A DNA stretch of 64,000 nucleotides, from NCBI GenBank assembly GCA_963788205.1, contig CAWBGG010000008.1, forward strand, positions 62,001-126,000, given 5' to 3'. Below, piece by piece: positions 8,816 through 18,630 of the stretch; within the stretch, counting starts at the first letter, position 1, and the number at the start of each line of letters is the position of its first letter. Source of the DNA: CAVVMA01 sp963788205. GTDB taxonomy: Bacteria > Desulfobacterota > Binatia > Binatales > Binataceae. The notes under the pieces are model-generated. The model was not told where the DNA came from. It searched no databases and worked only from the letters and a program-made list of their open reading frames with translations. The translations under genes and the position numbers were made by a program.

Positions 8816-9372
8816 CCGACGCGAGCCCGATCATCGGTCTCTCCAGAGTCGGCGGCAGCCTCGCCCTGCTCGATCGGCTCTTCGGCCAGGTCCACATTAC
8901 GCGACAGGTTCGCCGGGACATCCTTCCCGGAACCGGCAAGCCGGGAGAGCTGGAGATCTCACAGGCGCTGGATAGCGGAATTTTGCGCGTGCTCAATCGT
9001 GACTGGCCGGAACCGCAGTTCCCTTGGCTCCACGACGGGGAAGCGAGCACCCTTCGCGCCGCAATCAACTTGCGCCGCCCGTGCCTGGTCCTGATTGACG
9101 AGCGCGAGGCGCGGAAAACCTTGCGCTCACTGTCTTCGGATACGATCAGCGTGAGTGGCACAATCGGCGTGGTGGGCGCAGCGGAACAGCGTGGGCCAAT
9201 CCCATCCGCCCGAGCGGTATTCGAGGAATTGCAACGAAAGAATTTCTATGTGTCCCGAGCACTAGTCGCAGGTATTTTGGAGTCCACCGGCGAAGCCAGG
9301 ATATCTCCAGGCGCGGCACCCAAATCTTCGACAGGCCCGCAGCGCGCGACAAAGCGCCGCCGCCGCAAGTGA
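8797..9372 (+). CDS. DUF3368 PIN-like toxin
   Basis: A PIN-fold nuclease of the DUF3368 type, which is usually coded next to UPF0175 proteins. It shows the first acidic motif VLADASPIIGLSRVG, the middle motif HDGEASTLRAA and the late motif VLIDEREAR. The TTG start at 8797 lies inside the antitoxin gene, so translation is probably coupled. The C-terminus (after about residue 155) is a basic Ser/Pro/Arg tail ending KRRRRK. That is longer than usual and may be read-through of formerly non-coding DNA. Confidence 0.75.
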   Translation: MARFVLADASPIIGLSRVGGSLALLDRLFGQVHITRQVRRDILPGTGKPGELEISQALDSGILRVLNRDWPEPQFPWLHDGEASTLRAAINLRRPCLVLIDEREARKTLRSLSSDTISVSGTIGVVGAAEQRGPIPSARAVFEELQRKNFYVSRALVAGILESTGEARISPGAAPKSSTGPQRATKRRRRK

Positions 9373-9426
9373 TTGCCATCCGCGCGGACTGGACAGCGCC
9401 AAACGTGAGGTGACAACCGGGGCCCG

Positions 9427-10278
9427 GTGTTGAAGCTCTCAGTCATCATCGCCACGCACGCGCGGGGGGACGCGCTCGCGCGGCTGATCGAAAGTCTGGC
9501 TCCGCAGCTCGGCGCTGAGCGCGAGCTGTTCATCGCCGACAATGGCACTCCCGAACCCTCGGCGCTTCCCGCGGCCGCCCCACCGCTGACGCATCTTCAT
9601 AACCCGCGCCCTGGCAAGTGCCGGATACAGAATCGCGCGATTGCCGCGGCGCGCGGCGAAATAATCGTATGCCTCGACGACGACCTGACCGTGTCTCCCG
9701 GCTATCTCGCCGAAGTCGAACGCTTCTTCAGCGCCCATCCGGAGTTCGCCGCAATGAAGGGCCGGATTCTGCCCGCGGAAGATCCGGTGCGCAAAGCCGG
9801 CGCCAGGGCCGTATATCTCGATCTGCCAATCGCCGATCATGGTGAGGACGTAATCGAGGTGCGCGGCGTGCTGGGCGCGAACATGGCGTTCCGGCGCACG
9901 GCGCTCGATCGGGTCGGGACGTTCGACGAGCGGCTGGGCCCGGGCGCGGCCGGCCATGAGGAGGAAACCGAAATATCGGCGCGATTGCGCCGCGCCGGCC
10001 TCAGGATTGGCTACGCATCCGGCGCAGTGGTTTATCACGAAGTCGATTTGGGCCGCGCCGATCGTGAACGCTTTTTGCGCGTCGCGCGCGAGCGGGGGCG
10101 ATGCCGGATGCTCCACGAGCAACACTCGCGGATCGAAGTGACCGTCAAGAACGTGGTCGCAGTCGTCAGGGTCGCGGTCGCGCGCGCGCTCGGAGCCGGA
10201 CCGGAGCGGATCGCGCGCGAGGAGAGCCGGCTGGCGATCGCGCGCGGGATGCGCGACGGGCTGGCGAAGCAGAGCTAA
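9427..10278 (+). CDS. family 2 glycosyltransferase
   Basis: A 283-residue GT-A enzyme. It has LSVIIATHARGDALARLIES at the nucleotide-binding strand, the DXD-type motif CLDDDLT near residue 80, GVLGANMAFRR, and HEEETEISARLRRAG, which places the catalytic acid ahead of the acceptor helix. It likely transfers a sugar to a lipid or surface polymer; the substrate is not predictable. It initiates at GTG 9427. Its 3' end overlaps the convergent glycosyltransferase gene by 4 bases. Confidence 0.85.
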   Translation: MLKLSVIIATHARGDALARLIESLAPQLGAERELFIADNGTPEPSALPAAAPPLTHLHNPRPGKCRIQNRAIAAARGEIIVCLDDDLTVSPGYLAEVERFFSAHPEFAAMKGRILPAEDPVRKAGARAVYLDLPIADHGEDVIEVRGVLGANMAFRRTALDRVGTFDERLGPGAAGHEEETEISARLRRAGLRIGYASGAVVYHEVDLGRADRERFLRVARERGRCRMLHEQHSRIEVTVKNVVAVVRVAVARALGAGPERIAREESRLAIARGMRDGLAKQS

Positions 10279-11405
10279 CCGGCGCAGCCGACCGCATTCA
10301 CGATCCGCAGCAGCTCATCGGCGTAGCGGCCCCAGGTGAAACGTTCGGCGGTCGGGCGAGCGAACCTGGCCAATGCCACGCGCGCCTCGATCAGCGCGTC
10401 CAGCCGGTGCGCAATCTCGGAGGGGTCGGATGGATCGTTCACCACATAATCGCGCAGCTCGGGCGGCATAAGCTCGGCGACGCCCGATTGCTTGCTGGTC
10501 AGCGCTGGCAGCCCCGACGCCATCGCTTCCATCACGACGTTGCCGAAAGGCTCGAACAGCGACGGCAGGGCGAGCACGTCGGCGGCGCGAAACAGATCGG
10601 CCACGTCTCCCCGGCTCCCCAAGAACGACACGCGATCGCCGACTCCGAGGCTGCGCGCCATACGCTGGTAACGCGCCCGGGAGCGATCGTTGCCGGCCAC
10701 AAGCAGGCGCGGCGCAGTCTTGAGCGCGGGCCATGCCCGGAGCATCGCGCCCAGTCCCTTGCGCGCAAATCCGTGGCCCACGAAAATCACCACCGGTTGC
10801 GACCCGTCGATCCCAAGCTTGCGGCGGATTAGCTCGCGCGACGCCGTATCGGACGCGGGCGCGAATCGCTCCAGGTCCACCCCGTTGTAGAGCGTCGTCA
10901 CCTTCCGGGGCGGCAGGCCGAACTGGCGCCGGAGGTCTTCGCCAACCAGATTCGAAACCGCTACAACCTGTTGGAGTCTCGGATCAGCGAATCCGCGCCG
11001 CTCGATGCTTAGCTGGGCGCGATGATACGGGCTGAGGAACAGCGCGCCGCCGCGCAGCCGCCCGCGCCATCGCCGCGCCGCCCGCACATAACTGATGTGA
11101 GCGCCGCCGCCCGAGCGCAGAATGTCCGCCCCGATGGTGCGCGCGAAGCTCAAGACCAGATCGGCGCCCTCGCTCCTGGCGGCGGCTGGCGCCAAGTGCG
11201 CGAAACGAATCAACGCCAGCGCGCGCGAAAAGCCCGGCACCGCGATTTCCCGGACGGTTCCAGAATCCCACGGCGCCCGGACCTCAGCCGCGTAGACGGT
11301 GACCTCGTGGCCGGCAGCCACGAGCGTCCGGGCAGTGACGATCAGATCGCGCTCGGTGCCTCCTCCCGCCGGGTCGAAGCGGCGCGTCAGGAGGGCGATT
11401 CGCAT
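10275..11405 (-). CDS. family 4 glycosyltransferase, WaaG-like
   Basis: A 376-residue GT-B enzyme. The N-terminal Rossmann half starts MRIALLTRRFDPAGGGTERD with the Gly loop; the C-terminal half has VIFVGHGFARKG, VSFLGSRGDVADLFRAADV and the acidic motif PSLFEPFGNVVMEAMASGLP (EX7E). The closest functional analogues are lipopolysaccharide core glucosyltransferases such as WaaG, so an outer-membrane glycan role is a reasonable inference. It is convergent with the family 2 enzyme and stands alone on the minus strand. Confidence 0.85.
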   Translation of the reverse strand: MRIALLTRRFDPAGGGTERDLIVTARTLVAAGHEVTVYAAEVRAPWDSGTVREIAVPGFSRALALIRFAHLAPAAARSEGADLVLSFARTIGADILRSGGGAHISYVRAARRWRGRLRGGALFLSPYHRAQLSIERRGFADPRLQQVVAVSNLVGEDLRRQFGLPPRKVTTLYNGVDLERFAPASDTASRELIRRKLGIDGSQPVVIFVGHGFARKGLGAMLRAWPALKTAPRLLVAGNDRSRARYQRMARSLGVGDRVSFLGSRGDVADLFRAADVLALPSLFEPFGNVVMEAMASGLPALTSKQSGVAELMPPELRDYVVNDPSDPSEIAHRLDALIEARVALARFARPTAERFTWGRYADELLRIVNAVGCAG

Positions 11406-11494
11406 CAGACCGCGGTCCCCGCGTACCGCTGGCCCCCACGATGCGCCGAGGCCGCCCTTGTGCTAATTTCCGTTCGGTCTGGCGAGGCGGGCCG

Positions 11495-12778
11495 ATGGTT
11501 GAGATTCAATGCTCCAGTTGTCACACGCGCTACCGAATCGACGAACGCGTGTTGCCCGAAGACACCCCGACCTTCAAGTGCTCGCGATGCGGCCACGTCT
11601 TCAGCGTCGAGCCGCGCGGACCCAAGACGGCCGAAGCGGCCGGCGCGAAGGCGACCGATTCGGTCCGCCAGCCGCTCGCAACTGCCGAGCGTCAGCCCGC
11701 GCCTGAGCCCAAGGTCAGGACTGCCGCGGCGAAGAGCGGGGGACTCAAAGCCCGCCCCAGCCTCAAGATCGTTCCGCCGCCGCCGGCGCCGCGCGAGGCC
11801 AGGCCGCCGGAGCCCGGCGCCACCGTAGCGGCGACCGATCCCGAGCCCGAGCCCGGATCTTCCGGCGCTATCCAGCCCGACAGCGACAACCCACTGGAGC
11901 GCCCGTTCTCCCATCGAATCGAGGAGCCGGACCCCAACGAGAACTTCGATTTCAGCGCCGAGAACGAAGAAACCGCGGCCGGAACGGACGACACCGTCGA
12001 TGAAGTCGGCGACGAAGATACGTGGGAAGTCGGCGAAAGCAGTCTGCACTTCCGCGAGCAGCATGAGCATCACGTCGGCAGTCTGGAAGAATCCGACGCG
12101 CCGGAGGAAACGCGCGCGCCGGCCTTCGACGCTCGTAAACCCGAGCGCGAAGCGCAAGCGGAGCCCGCGGGTGAAGAGCGGGCGCCGGCGTTGGGCCGCC
12201 CCGTGCATTCCTCGGGATTCTTCCTCGCCTGCTTCTTTTTCGTGGCGCTTGCGTTCGGCGCGATCAGCCTGCTGATAGCCGGCGAGCCGGCGGCCAGCAC
12301 GGCCCTGCTCTCGGCCTTGCCCACGATCGGCGATCGGTTCGTGACCCCTGCTCCCGCCTCGGTGCAGATCGCGCTGCGCGAGGTCCACGCCGCGTATCAG
12401 AGCATCAATGGGCGGCGCCAGGCCCTCGTGATCACCGGGCAGGCCCTCAACGTCGGCAATCAACCGCTGCACGAAGTTCAGATCGCGGTGAGCCTGCTGG
12501 ACGGTTCGCAACAGGGACTCGCCAGGCAGGCGGTGTACTGCGGCAACGGGCTGTCGGGGCGCATGATCTCCCAGATGACGCCGCGCGAGCTCGACTTCTA
12601 TCAGAAGCTGGAACCGCCGAAGACTTTCCTTCTGCAAGCGTCGGATTCATCTCCGTTCGTGGCAATCTTCGTCGAGCCGCCGGCGGGCGCCGGCAGCTTT
12701 GCGGTCGAAGTCGAGCGGGCCGGCCGCGGCTCCTCCGAGCCATCCGGCGACGCCGCGGCCGCGGCGCCGCGCACCTGA
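11495..12778 (+). CDS. zinc-ribbon membrane protein (MJ0042 / DUF3426)
   Basis: A 427-residue protein. The N-terminal zinc finger CSSCHTRYRI ... CSRCGHVF (residues 5-35) is the MJ0042 type. Next comes a long acidic, Pro-rich disordered region, then one membrane helix (FFLACFFFVALAFGAISLLI, about residues 247-266), then an extracytoplasmic DUF3426 beta domain containing ITGQALNVGNQPLHEVQIAV. Such proteins are common in Proteobacteria and Desulfobacterota but have no settled function. The start at 11495 fits the zinc finger and has GGCGAGG upstream. Confidence 0.82.
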   Translation: MVEIQCSSCHTRYRIDERVLPEDTPTFKCSRCGHVFSVEPRGPKTAEAAGAKATDSVRQPLATAERQPAPEPKVRTAAAKSGGLKARPSLKIVPPPPAPREARPPEPGATVAATDPEPEPGSSGAIQPDSDNPLERPFSHRIEEPDPNENFDFSAENEETAAGTDDTVDEVGDEDTWEVGESSLHFREQHEHHVGSLEESDAPEETRAPAFDARKPEREAQAEPAGEERAPALGRPVHSSGFFLACFFFVALAFGAISLLIAGEPAASTALLSALPTIGDRFVTPAPASVQIALREVHAAYQSINGRRQALVITGQALNVGNQPLHEVQIAVSLLDGSQQGLARQAVYCGNGLSGRMISQMTPRELDFYQKLEPPKTFLLQASDSSPFVAIFVEPPAGAGSFAVEVERAGRGSSEPSGDAAAAAPRT

Positions 12779-12781
12779 GCG

Positions 12782-13171
12782 TCACTCCTTTTCCTTGGCC
12801 ACCAGTTCCTCGTACTCCTCGTGGTCCATCAGGTCGTCCATCTCGGCGGCATCGGTGATTTTGACTTTGATCAGCCATCCGTCGCCGTATGGGTCCTCGT
12901 TGACCACCTCGGGGCTTTCGGGAAGGTCTTCATTGATCTCGACCACGGTGCCGCTGACCGGTGCGTAGATGTCCGAGACCGCCTTGACCGACTCGACCAC
13001 GCCGAACGGATCGTCCTTGCTGATCTTGTCGCCGACCGCCGGCAACTCGACGTAGACGATCTCGCCGAGCTGGTCCTGCGCGAAGTCTGTGATCCCGATG
13101 GTCACCACCGACTCCTCGGTGGCGACCCATTCGTGTTCCTTGGAGTATTTGAGTCCCGGTGGGATCTCCAT
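12782..13171 (-). CDS. gcvH: glycine cleavage system H protein
   Basis: The lipoyl carrier that shuttles the aminomethyl group between the P, T and L proteins of glycine cleavage. It is 129 residues long with the N-terminal GLKYSKEHEW and the lipoylation site ESVKAVSD (Lys about 63), followed by GTVVEINEDL and DPYGDGWL. GGAGGATC just before the ATG is a strong ribosome site. gcvT and gcvP are not in the window. It is convergent with the zinc-ribbon gene, with 3 bases between stops. Confidence 0.96.
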   Translation of the reverse strand: MEIPPGLKYSKEHEWVATEESVVTIGITDFAQDQLGEIVYVELPAVGDKISKDDPFGVVESVKAVSDIYAPVSGTVVEINEDLPESPEVVNEDPYGDGWLIKVKITDAAEMDDLMDHEEYEELVAKEKE

Positions 13172-13438
13172 GATCCTCCTCCACAGTGTTGCGCGATTGC
13201 CGAACGCCAGCCCCAGCGGCAGCTCACCGCGGATGATCCTGTCATGCTCATCAAGCGCGCCGCCGAGCGATTGTCAAGCTTTCGCAGGCCGCGTGGCCGC
13301 GCGCGCGACTGATGATTCATCTTCAACCGAGTTTGGAGCGCAGGTAAAGAGCGACCGCGGACGCGCACGGCGTTGACGCCGCCTGATGATCACGTTCTCG
13401 GCTAATTGTTGTCCGGGCCGGCGCGGCCGGCGGGAAAC

Positions 13439-14223
13439 TTAGTCGGAGCCGCCCTGGTAGCGATGCGACATCTGTTTCATCTGCTCGTAGCTGCCGGGCT
13501 CAAAGCGCTTCGCGTTCTGGTTGAAGGCCAGCTCGCTGCGCAAGTCGGCGACCGCCGCCTTGACGCCCTCGTCCGCGATCTCGTGCGCCCTCACCCAGCG
13601 GCCGGAGTTTTGCAGGAAGTTCACCAGGTTCAACACGTTCTCGCTCAGCGCCTTTTGGGACTTGGAGAAGTTGGCGGTCCAGACCACCTCCCTGGACTTG
13701 AGATCGATCAGATGAAGGGTAAAGGTCACCGCGGCGGGACTCGCGGCAGCATAATCGACACCGACGCGTTCCTTGTAGCGTTCGACCGTCCCGTAGAGCA
13801 CGGCGTCGGCCGAGACCGCCCGTCCGAGCGCGAGCGCGTTGTCCTGCAGATTGCCGACGGTGCTGGGCGGCAATTTGCTCATCGCTTCATCAACATCGGT
13901 ATCGGGCACGATTTCCCATCCGCCGGACATCGACATCTCGCTGTAGAGCTCCGCGCTGATCGCCTCGCCGGCGCCGTCGGCCACCACGCCGCCGAACTTG
14001 TCCGGCGCTTCCAGTATCGGCATGACCGCCACGCGGTTCTCGGTGAGCGTTTTGATCGAGCGGACCGACTCGGTCTGAAGATTCGAGTTGCCACCGATAA
14101 TCGGCAGCTTGTTGAGCGCCGTACAGGTTCTCGATTGGGGTGGTAATCGGGAGCGAGCAGGCCGCAGATCGCGAGAGCGGCCGACAGCGCAGCCAGACCG
14201 GATATCGAACGGCGAGCGCTCAT
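13439..14223 (-). pseudogene. LpoB/CsgG-like lipoprotein, frameshifted
   Basis: The ATG at 14223 overlaps the aspS stop in the ATGA configuration and encodes a signal peptide with lipobox LAIC-G. That frame then becomes nonsense after about 35 residues. The rest of the protein continues in another frame from about 14110 (ALNKLPIIGG, then NRVAVMPILEAPD, SADAVLYGTVERY, FTLHLIDLKSREVVW). This is the fold seen in LpoB/GNA1162-like outer-membrane lipoproteins. A one-base deletion, or two-base insertion, between about 14110 and 14150 explains it. It is the third gene of hisS-aspS-lipoprotein. Either the assembly is wrong here or the gene is broken. Confidence 0.72.
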
Positions 14224-16013
14224 ATGGTTACTTTAATCGATAGCTCCCGCAGTTGGCGAGGGTCGACTTCCGAGGGCGCCCCGCTCATCGGGTCTGCCGC
14301 TTTCTGGGTCTTGGGAAAGGCCATCACGTCGCGCAGCGAGTCGGTGCCGCACAAGAGCATGCAAATCCGATCGACTCCGAAGGCGATTCCGCCATGCGGC
14401 GGCGCGCCGTAGCTGAGCGCGTCGGCCAGGAAGCCGAAGCGGTCGAGCGCTTGCTCGCGCGAGAAACCCAGCAGCTCCAGCACCTTGAGCTGAAGCTCGC
14501 GGCTATGGATACGGATCGAGCCGCCGCCCAGTTCCTGGCCGTTGAGAACCATGTCGTAGGCCAGCGCGTGCGCCTCGAGCGGCTTGCTGTCCAGCAGCTC
14601 CAGATCGCGCGGATGGGGCGCCGTGAACGGATGGTTCACCGATACCAGCCGCTTTTCCTCTTCGCTGTAGTCAAACAGCGGAAAGTCAACGATCCAGAGA
14701 AACTTCAGCTCGCCGGGCTTCAGCAGGCCGAACTTGGCCGCCAGATTTAGCCGTAGTTCGCCGAGGATCGGCTGCACTTTCGCGCGCGGTCCCGCCACCA
14801 TCAGCAACGTATCGCCATCGCGCAGGCTGGCCGCCTCGGCCGCGCGACGTTTCTCGTCGTCGCCAAGATGGCGCGCGATCGGCCCCTGCCAGGTCGCGTC
14901 GCCGATTTTAGCCCACGCGAGGCCCAACGCCTGCCGCGATCGGAGCCCTTCGGCGAGCTCGTCCAGCTCGCGCCGCGCGAGCTGGAATTCACCCGGCAGC
15001 GCGATCGCATAGATCGCTTCGCCGCGCGCGATCGTTTCGGCAAAGACCCTGAACGCGGTGCCGGCGAAGCATGCGGTCAAATCTTTCAGCTCGAGATCGA
15101 AGCGCAGATCGGGCTTGTCGCTCCCAAAGCGCTCCATCGCTTCATCGTAGGGCATGCGCGGAAACGGCCGCGCCACCTGGAGGTTCGCAGCGCGCTGATA
15201 GATCGCAGCGATCATGCCCTCGGCGATCTCCATGACGTCCTCGGGCCGCGGGCAGGTCATCTCGATATCGATCTGGCTGAACTCGGGCTGGCGGTTGGCG
15301 CGCAGATCCTCGTCGCGAAAGCATCGCGCGATCTGGTAATAGCGATCGAAGCCGCCGATCATCAGGAGCTGCTTCAAAAGCTGCGGCGATTGCGGCAGCG
15401 CATAGAAGCGCCCCGGATTGACCCGGCTCGGCACCAGATAGTCGCGGGCGCCCTCGGGCGTGGCCTTCCACAAAATCGGGGTCTCGATCTCGACAAAGCC
15501 GTTGGCGTCCAGATGCTCGTGCACGGCGCGCAACGCGGTGTGACGCATCCGCAGATTACGCTGCATCCGCGGCCGGCGCAGATCGAGGTAGCGATACTTA
15601 AGGCGAATCTCTTCGGCGGCGGTGTCTTCGTCGCTGATCGGGAATGGCGGCGGCGGTGAGGCATTGAGGATTTCCGCCTCGGTGGCGGCGACTTCGATCG
15701 CGCCGGTCGGCAATTGCGCGTTGACGGTGCTGGCGGAGCGTTGCACCACCCGCCCCTTCACCGCGATATAGAACTCGGCGCGCGCCTCACGCGCGACTTC
15801 ATGAGCGGCGGGCGCGCCCTCGGGATTGAAGACGATCTGAATGATTCCCTCGAAATCGCGCAGATCGATAAAGATCAATCCACCGTGATCGCGCCGTCCG
15901 GAGACCCAACCCCAGAGCCCCACGTCGCGGCCGGCGTCGGCGGCGCGCAACGCGCCGCAGTAATCGGTCCGCTGCCACGGCGGCAGCGGCGAGTATCGCT
16001 CGGAGGTCGGCAT
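14220..16013 (-). CDS. aspS: aspartyl-tRNA synthetase
   Basis: A 597-residue bacterial-type AspRS. The order is N-terminal OB-fold anticodon domain (GWVSGRRDHGGLIFIDLRD), class II motif 2 (CFRDEDLRANRQPEFSQID), the bacterial GAD insertion in the middle, and motif 3 (GGIAFGVDRICMLL). There are no gatA/B/C genes in the window to show whether it also mischarges tRNA-Asn. It follows hisS by 44 bases and its stop overlaps the lipoprotein start, so the three form one unit. Confidence 0.96.
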   Translation of the reverse strand: MPTSERYSPLPPWQRTDYCGALRAADAGRDVGLWGWVSGRRDHGGLIFIDLRDFEGIIQIVFNPEGAPAAHEVAREARAEFYIAVKGRVVQRSASTVNAQLPTGAIEVAATEAEILNASPPPPFPISDEDTAAEEIRLKYRYLDLRRPRMQRNLRMRHTALRAVHEHLDANGFVEIETPILWKATPEGARDYLVPSRVNPGRFYALPQSPQLLKQLLMIGGFDRYYQIARCFRDEDLRANRQPEFSQIDIEMTCPRPEDVMEIAEGMIAAIYQRAANLQVARPFPRMPYDEAMERFGSDKPDLRFDLELKDLTACFAGTAFRVFAETIARGEAIYAIALPGEFQLARRELDELAEGLRSRQALGLAWAKIGDATWQGPIARHLGDDEKRRAAEAASLRDGDTLLMVAGPRAKVQPILGELRLNLAAKFGLLKPGELKFLWIVDFPLFDYSEEEKRLVSVNHPFTAPHPRDLELLDSKPLEAHALAYDMVLNGQELGGGSIRIHSRELQLKVLELLGFSREQALDRFGFLADALSYGAPPHGGIAFGVDRICMLLCGTDSLRDVMAFPKTQKAADPMSGAPSEVDPRQLRELSIKVTI

Positions 16014-16057
16014 CTCGGGTCGAAGAATACCTGCGGCAGCGCGGACGCGAAATAGAG

Positions 16058-17366
16058 TCAGTCCCGCGGCGCGGCGACAAGCTCGGCAGCGAGTTGGCCG
16101 GAGGGGATTTCGCGCTGGGTGCTCGCCTTCAGATCGCGAAGCTGGACTACGTTACGCGCGACCTCGTCGTCGCCGACGATCACTGCGTAGCGCGCGCCGA
16201 TTTTGTCAGCGCGTTGGAGGAGCGATCCCAAGCGGCGCTCGGGCCACAGGAAATCCACGCGCAGGCCGCGGGAGCGAAGCTCGCGGGCGGCCGCGAATCC
16301 CGCTTCGACCGCACCGCCGCCTTGAACCGCGATCGCGATCAGGGTCGACGGCCGCTTCGCGATGGAGCGGGGACGTAGCGCCCTCGCTACCGCGCGCCTG
16401 GAGCGCGAGCGCGATCCTTTCCACCCCGATCGCGAAACCAATCCCCGCCACCGGGTTGCCGCCGAGTTGAGCGACCAGTCCATCGTAGCGGCCGCCGGCG
16501 ACCGCGGTGTTTTGCGCGCCGAGCCCTGCAGCTATCATTTCAAAGGTCGTGCGCGTGTAGTAGTCGAGGCCGCGGACGAGGCGATGGTTCACCGTGTGCG
16601 AAACTCCGGCCGCCGAGATCAGTACGACTACCGCATCAAAGTGGGCGCGGCAGCTTTCGCATAGATAGTCGGAGCTTTTCGGCGCCGACTCGGCCAGGCG
16701 CGCGTCGAGTTTGCAGTCGAGCAGTCGCAGCGGATTGCGCTCCAGCCGCTGGCGGCAGTCTTCGCAAAGTTGGTTGAAATGACCGCGGCCGAATTCGAGC
16801 ACCGCCGCACGAAATTTCGGGCGGCACCTTTCGTCACCCAGGGAATTGATCTGCGTTTCGAGCGGCAAGCCCAAGCGCTTGCCGAGGTCGTCGATCATAA
16901 TGATCAGCTCGGCGTCGCAAGACGCGTCGGGCCGCCCGAAGACCTCGACGCCGAACTGATGGAATTGCCGGTAGCGTCCCTTCTGTGGGCGTTCGTAGCG
17001 GAACATTGGACCGGAGTAGAAGAAGCGCTGCTCCGGGTCGCGCTTGTCCAGGCCCTGCTCAATGTAAGCCCGCACTACGCCCGGAGTTCCCTCCGGGCGC
17101 AGAACCATCGCGCCTTCACCCTGGCTTTCATCATGGCGCTGCACGACGTACATCTGCTTTTGTACGACATCTGAGGTCTCGCCGGTCGAGCGTTCGTAGA
17201 GATCGATTCGCTCGAGCAAGGGCAGCCTGATTTCTTTGAAGTTGTAGAGTTCGGCCACGGCGCGAGCGTGATCCTCGATCGACGTAAGGGTCTGTGCCTC
17301 AGGCCCGACGATGTCCTGAAAACCTCTCAGACGAGTGATTTTCTGCTGGCGTGGCGGTGCGCCCAT
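16058..17366 (-). pseudogene. hisS: histidyl-tRNA synthetase, interrupted by a one-base frameshift
   Basis: Charges tRNA-His. The catalytic part from 17366 is normal: ITRLRGFQDI, motif 2 YSGPMFRYERPQKGRYRQFH, the HisA motif GLDYYTRTTFE and motif 3 GIGFAIGVERI. At about 16375 the frame runs off into Arg-rich nonsense, while the anticodon-binding domain (STLIAIAVQGG ... GARYAVIVGDDE) continues one base out of frame to 16058. Dropping one C from the CCCC run near 16374 (plus-strand GGGG) restores a full-length protein. Because hisS is essential and no second copy is visible, a sequence error is more likely than true loss. Confidence 0.88.
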
Positions 17367-17388
17367 GAAGCTCGCGCGCCTCTAAGCC

Positions 17389-17596
17389 CTCTCCCGTTGT
17401 TCGGGAGAGGGTTGGGGTGAGGGTCCGACCGAATAAAGATTCAACATGACGTCAAAGAGTAGAGTTCCATGCTAGCCAGTCCCCATCCGGACTCCTGGCT
17501 GGGCCCTCACCCGCGCCGCGCGGAATGCGACAACGACGCAGAGCGATCTGATCGCGCGGCTTGCCCTCTCCCGCGGCAACGCGGGAGAGGGGTACA
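17389..17596. repeat. CCCTCTCCCG interspersed palindromes
   Basis: The 280-base gap downstream of the deacetylase gene holds two hairpins built on CCCTCTCCCG ... CGGGAGAGGG (about 17389-17410 and 17563-17592), plus GGGGTGAGGG and CCCTCACCC half-repeats between them. This is a familiar style of interspersed bacterial repeat. No gene is visible in the stretch. Confidence 0.75.
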
Positions 17597-17675
17597 GGAG
17601 CTTCGCCATAGCTATCGGTGATCTCATGGATCATTCACGAAGCGATTTGGCATCCAGAATCCTTGGCGCCGAAGC

Positions 17676-18542
17676 TTACGCGCGCATTGCGTCGCGCAGG
17701 CGTTTGTAGCCGATCAGCTCGATACCCTCGTCGGCAAGCATCCGGCGCGCCGGCTCCGAAGTAAAAAAGCGGAAGTCGGCTTCGCGTTGCGCGGCGTCGC
17801 GCGCGCAGCTTCTGAGCTCGTCGCGGGCCAGCGCCGGATGACAATAAATCTCCGAGATTCCGGGTTTCAGCTCTCTCAGCAGGTTGGTCCAGTATGCGCT
17901 CGTGCTTTCGGGATTCTCGGGTCCTCCGACGTAGAAGTTGTCGGGATAGAGGATTCCAAGCCGGTCCAGCTCGCTCAGGATAGCGTCGAATCCCATCCGG
18001 CGCATCGCCGAGCGGCGGGTCAGCCGGATCGGCAGGCGATACTCATTGGCTAATCGCAGGTAGATTTCGTGGTAGTCAGCGCGCAGATGAAGTGGACCCA
18101 TGTGACTATCCAGATGTGTCACATCGATGCCGGCGGCGCGCGCCTTCTCGATCTGCGCCCGCAGTTCGGCCTCCGCTTCATCGAGCCGATCGTTGGCGAA
18201 CACCTCCGGCACGTCGGCCCACAGGTAGCCCCGCTCGTCGACCAGGGACGGAACCGCCTTGCGGCCCATCACCGGCCCCCATTTGTAGTGGGCCCATTCG
18301 CTGGTGAGCGTCAGATGGACACCTAGATCCGAGTCGGGACGGGCGCGCGCGAACTCGGCCGCTTCCTCGAACCAGGGACAGGTCACCAGGATGGTCGAGG
18401 AGGTGAACAGCCCGCCGCTCAGGCCCGCGATCGTCGCCTCGTTCTCATCGTGGCACATCCCGAAGTCGTCGGCGTTGACGATCAGCAATCGAGCCTCGGC
18501 GGGATAACCCAACCGCGAGGCGGTAGTGACTTCATTTTCCAT
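17676..18542 (-). CDS. ChbG/HpnK (YdjC) family deacetylase
   Basis: A 288-residue metal-dependent carbohydrate deacetylase of the YdjC fold. Metal ligands are visible as VNADDFGMCHDENEA near the N-terminus (Asp-Asp), VHLTLTSEW (His) and THLDSHMGPLHL (His-x-x-x-His). STILVTCPWFEEA and EIYCHPAL are also typical. HpnK relatives act in hopanoid modification, but no hpn genes are present here, so the substrate is open. The start at 18542 is chosen over 18572 because the family begins near there. It is downstream of, and separated by a terminator from, the thiolase genes. Confidence 0.82.
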   Translation of the reverse strand: MENEVTTASRLGYPAEARLLIVNADDFGMCHDENEATIAGLSGGLFTSSTILVTCPWFEEAAEFARARPDSDLGVHLTLTSEWAHYKWGPVMGRKAVPSLVDERGYLWADVPEVFANDRLDEAEAELRAQIEKARAAGIDVTHLDSHMGPLHLRADYHEIYLRLANEYRLPIRLTRRSAMRRMGFDAILSELDRLGILYPDNFYVGGPENPESTSAYWTNLLRELKPGISEIYCHPALARDELRSCARDAAQREADFRFFTSEPARRMLADEGIELIGYKRLRDAMRA

Positions 18543-18570
18543 TGAGGAAGACCTTAATTCGCCGCGCCAC

Positions 18571-18601
18571 AAAGAAAAAGGGCCGCCTCGCGGCGGCCCT
18601 T
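18571..18601 (-). terminator. intrinsic terminator of the DUF35-thiolase operon
   Basis: Read on the minus strand, GGGCCGCC-GCGA-GGCGGCCC is followed by CTTTTTCTTT. It begins 30 bases after the thiolase stop. The 8-bp GC stem with a 4-base loop and U tract is a textbook Rho-independent terminator. Confidence 0.9.
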
Positions 18602-18630
18602 CGGTTTCAGCTTAATGCCGCCCGGCGGTG

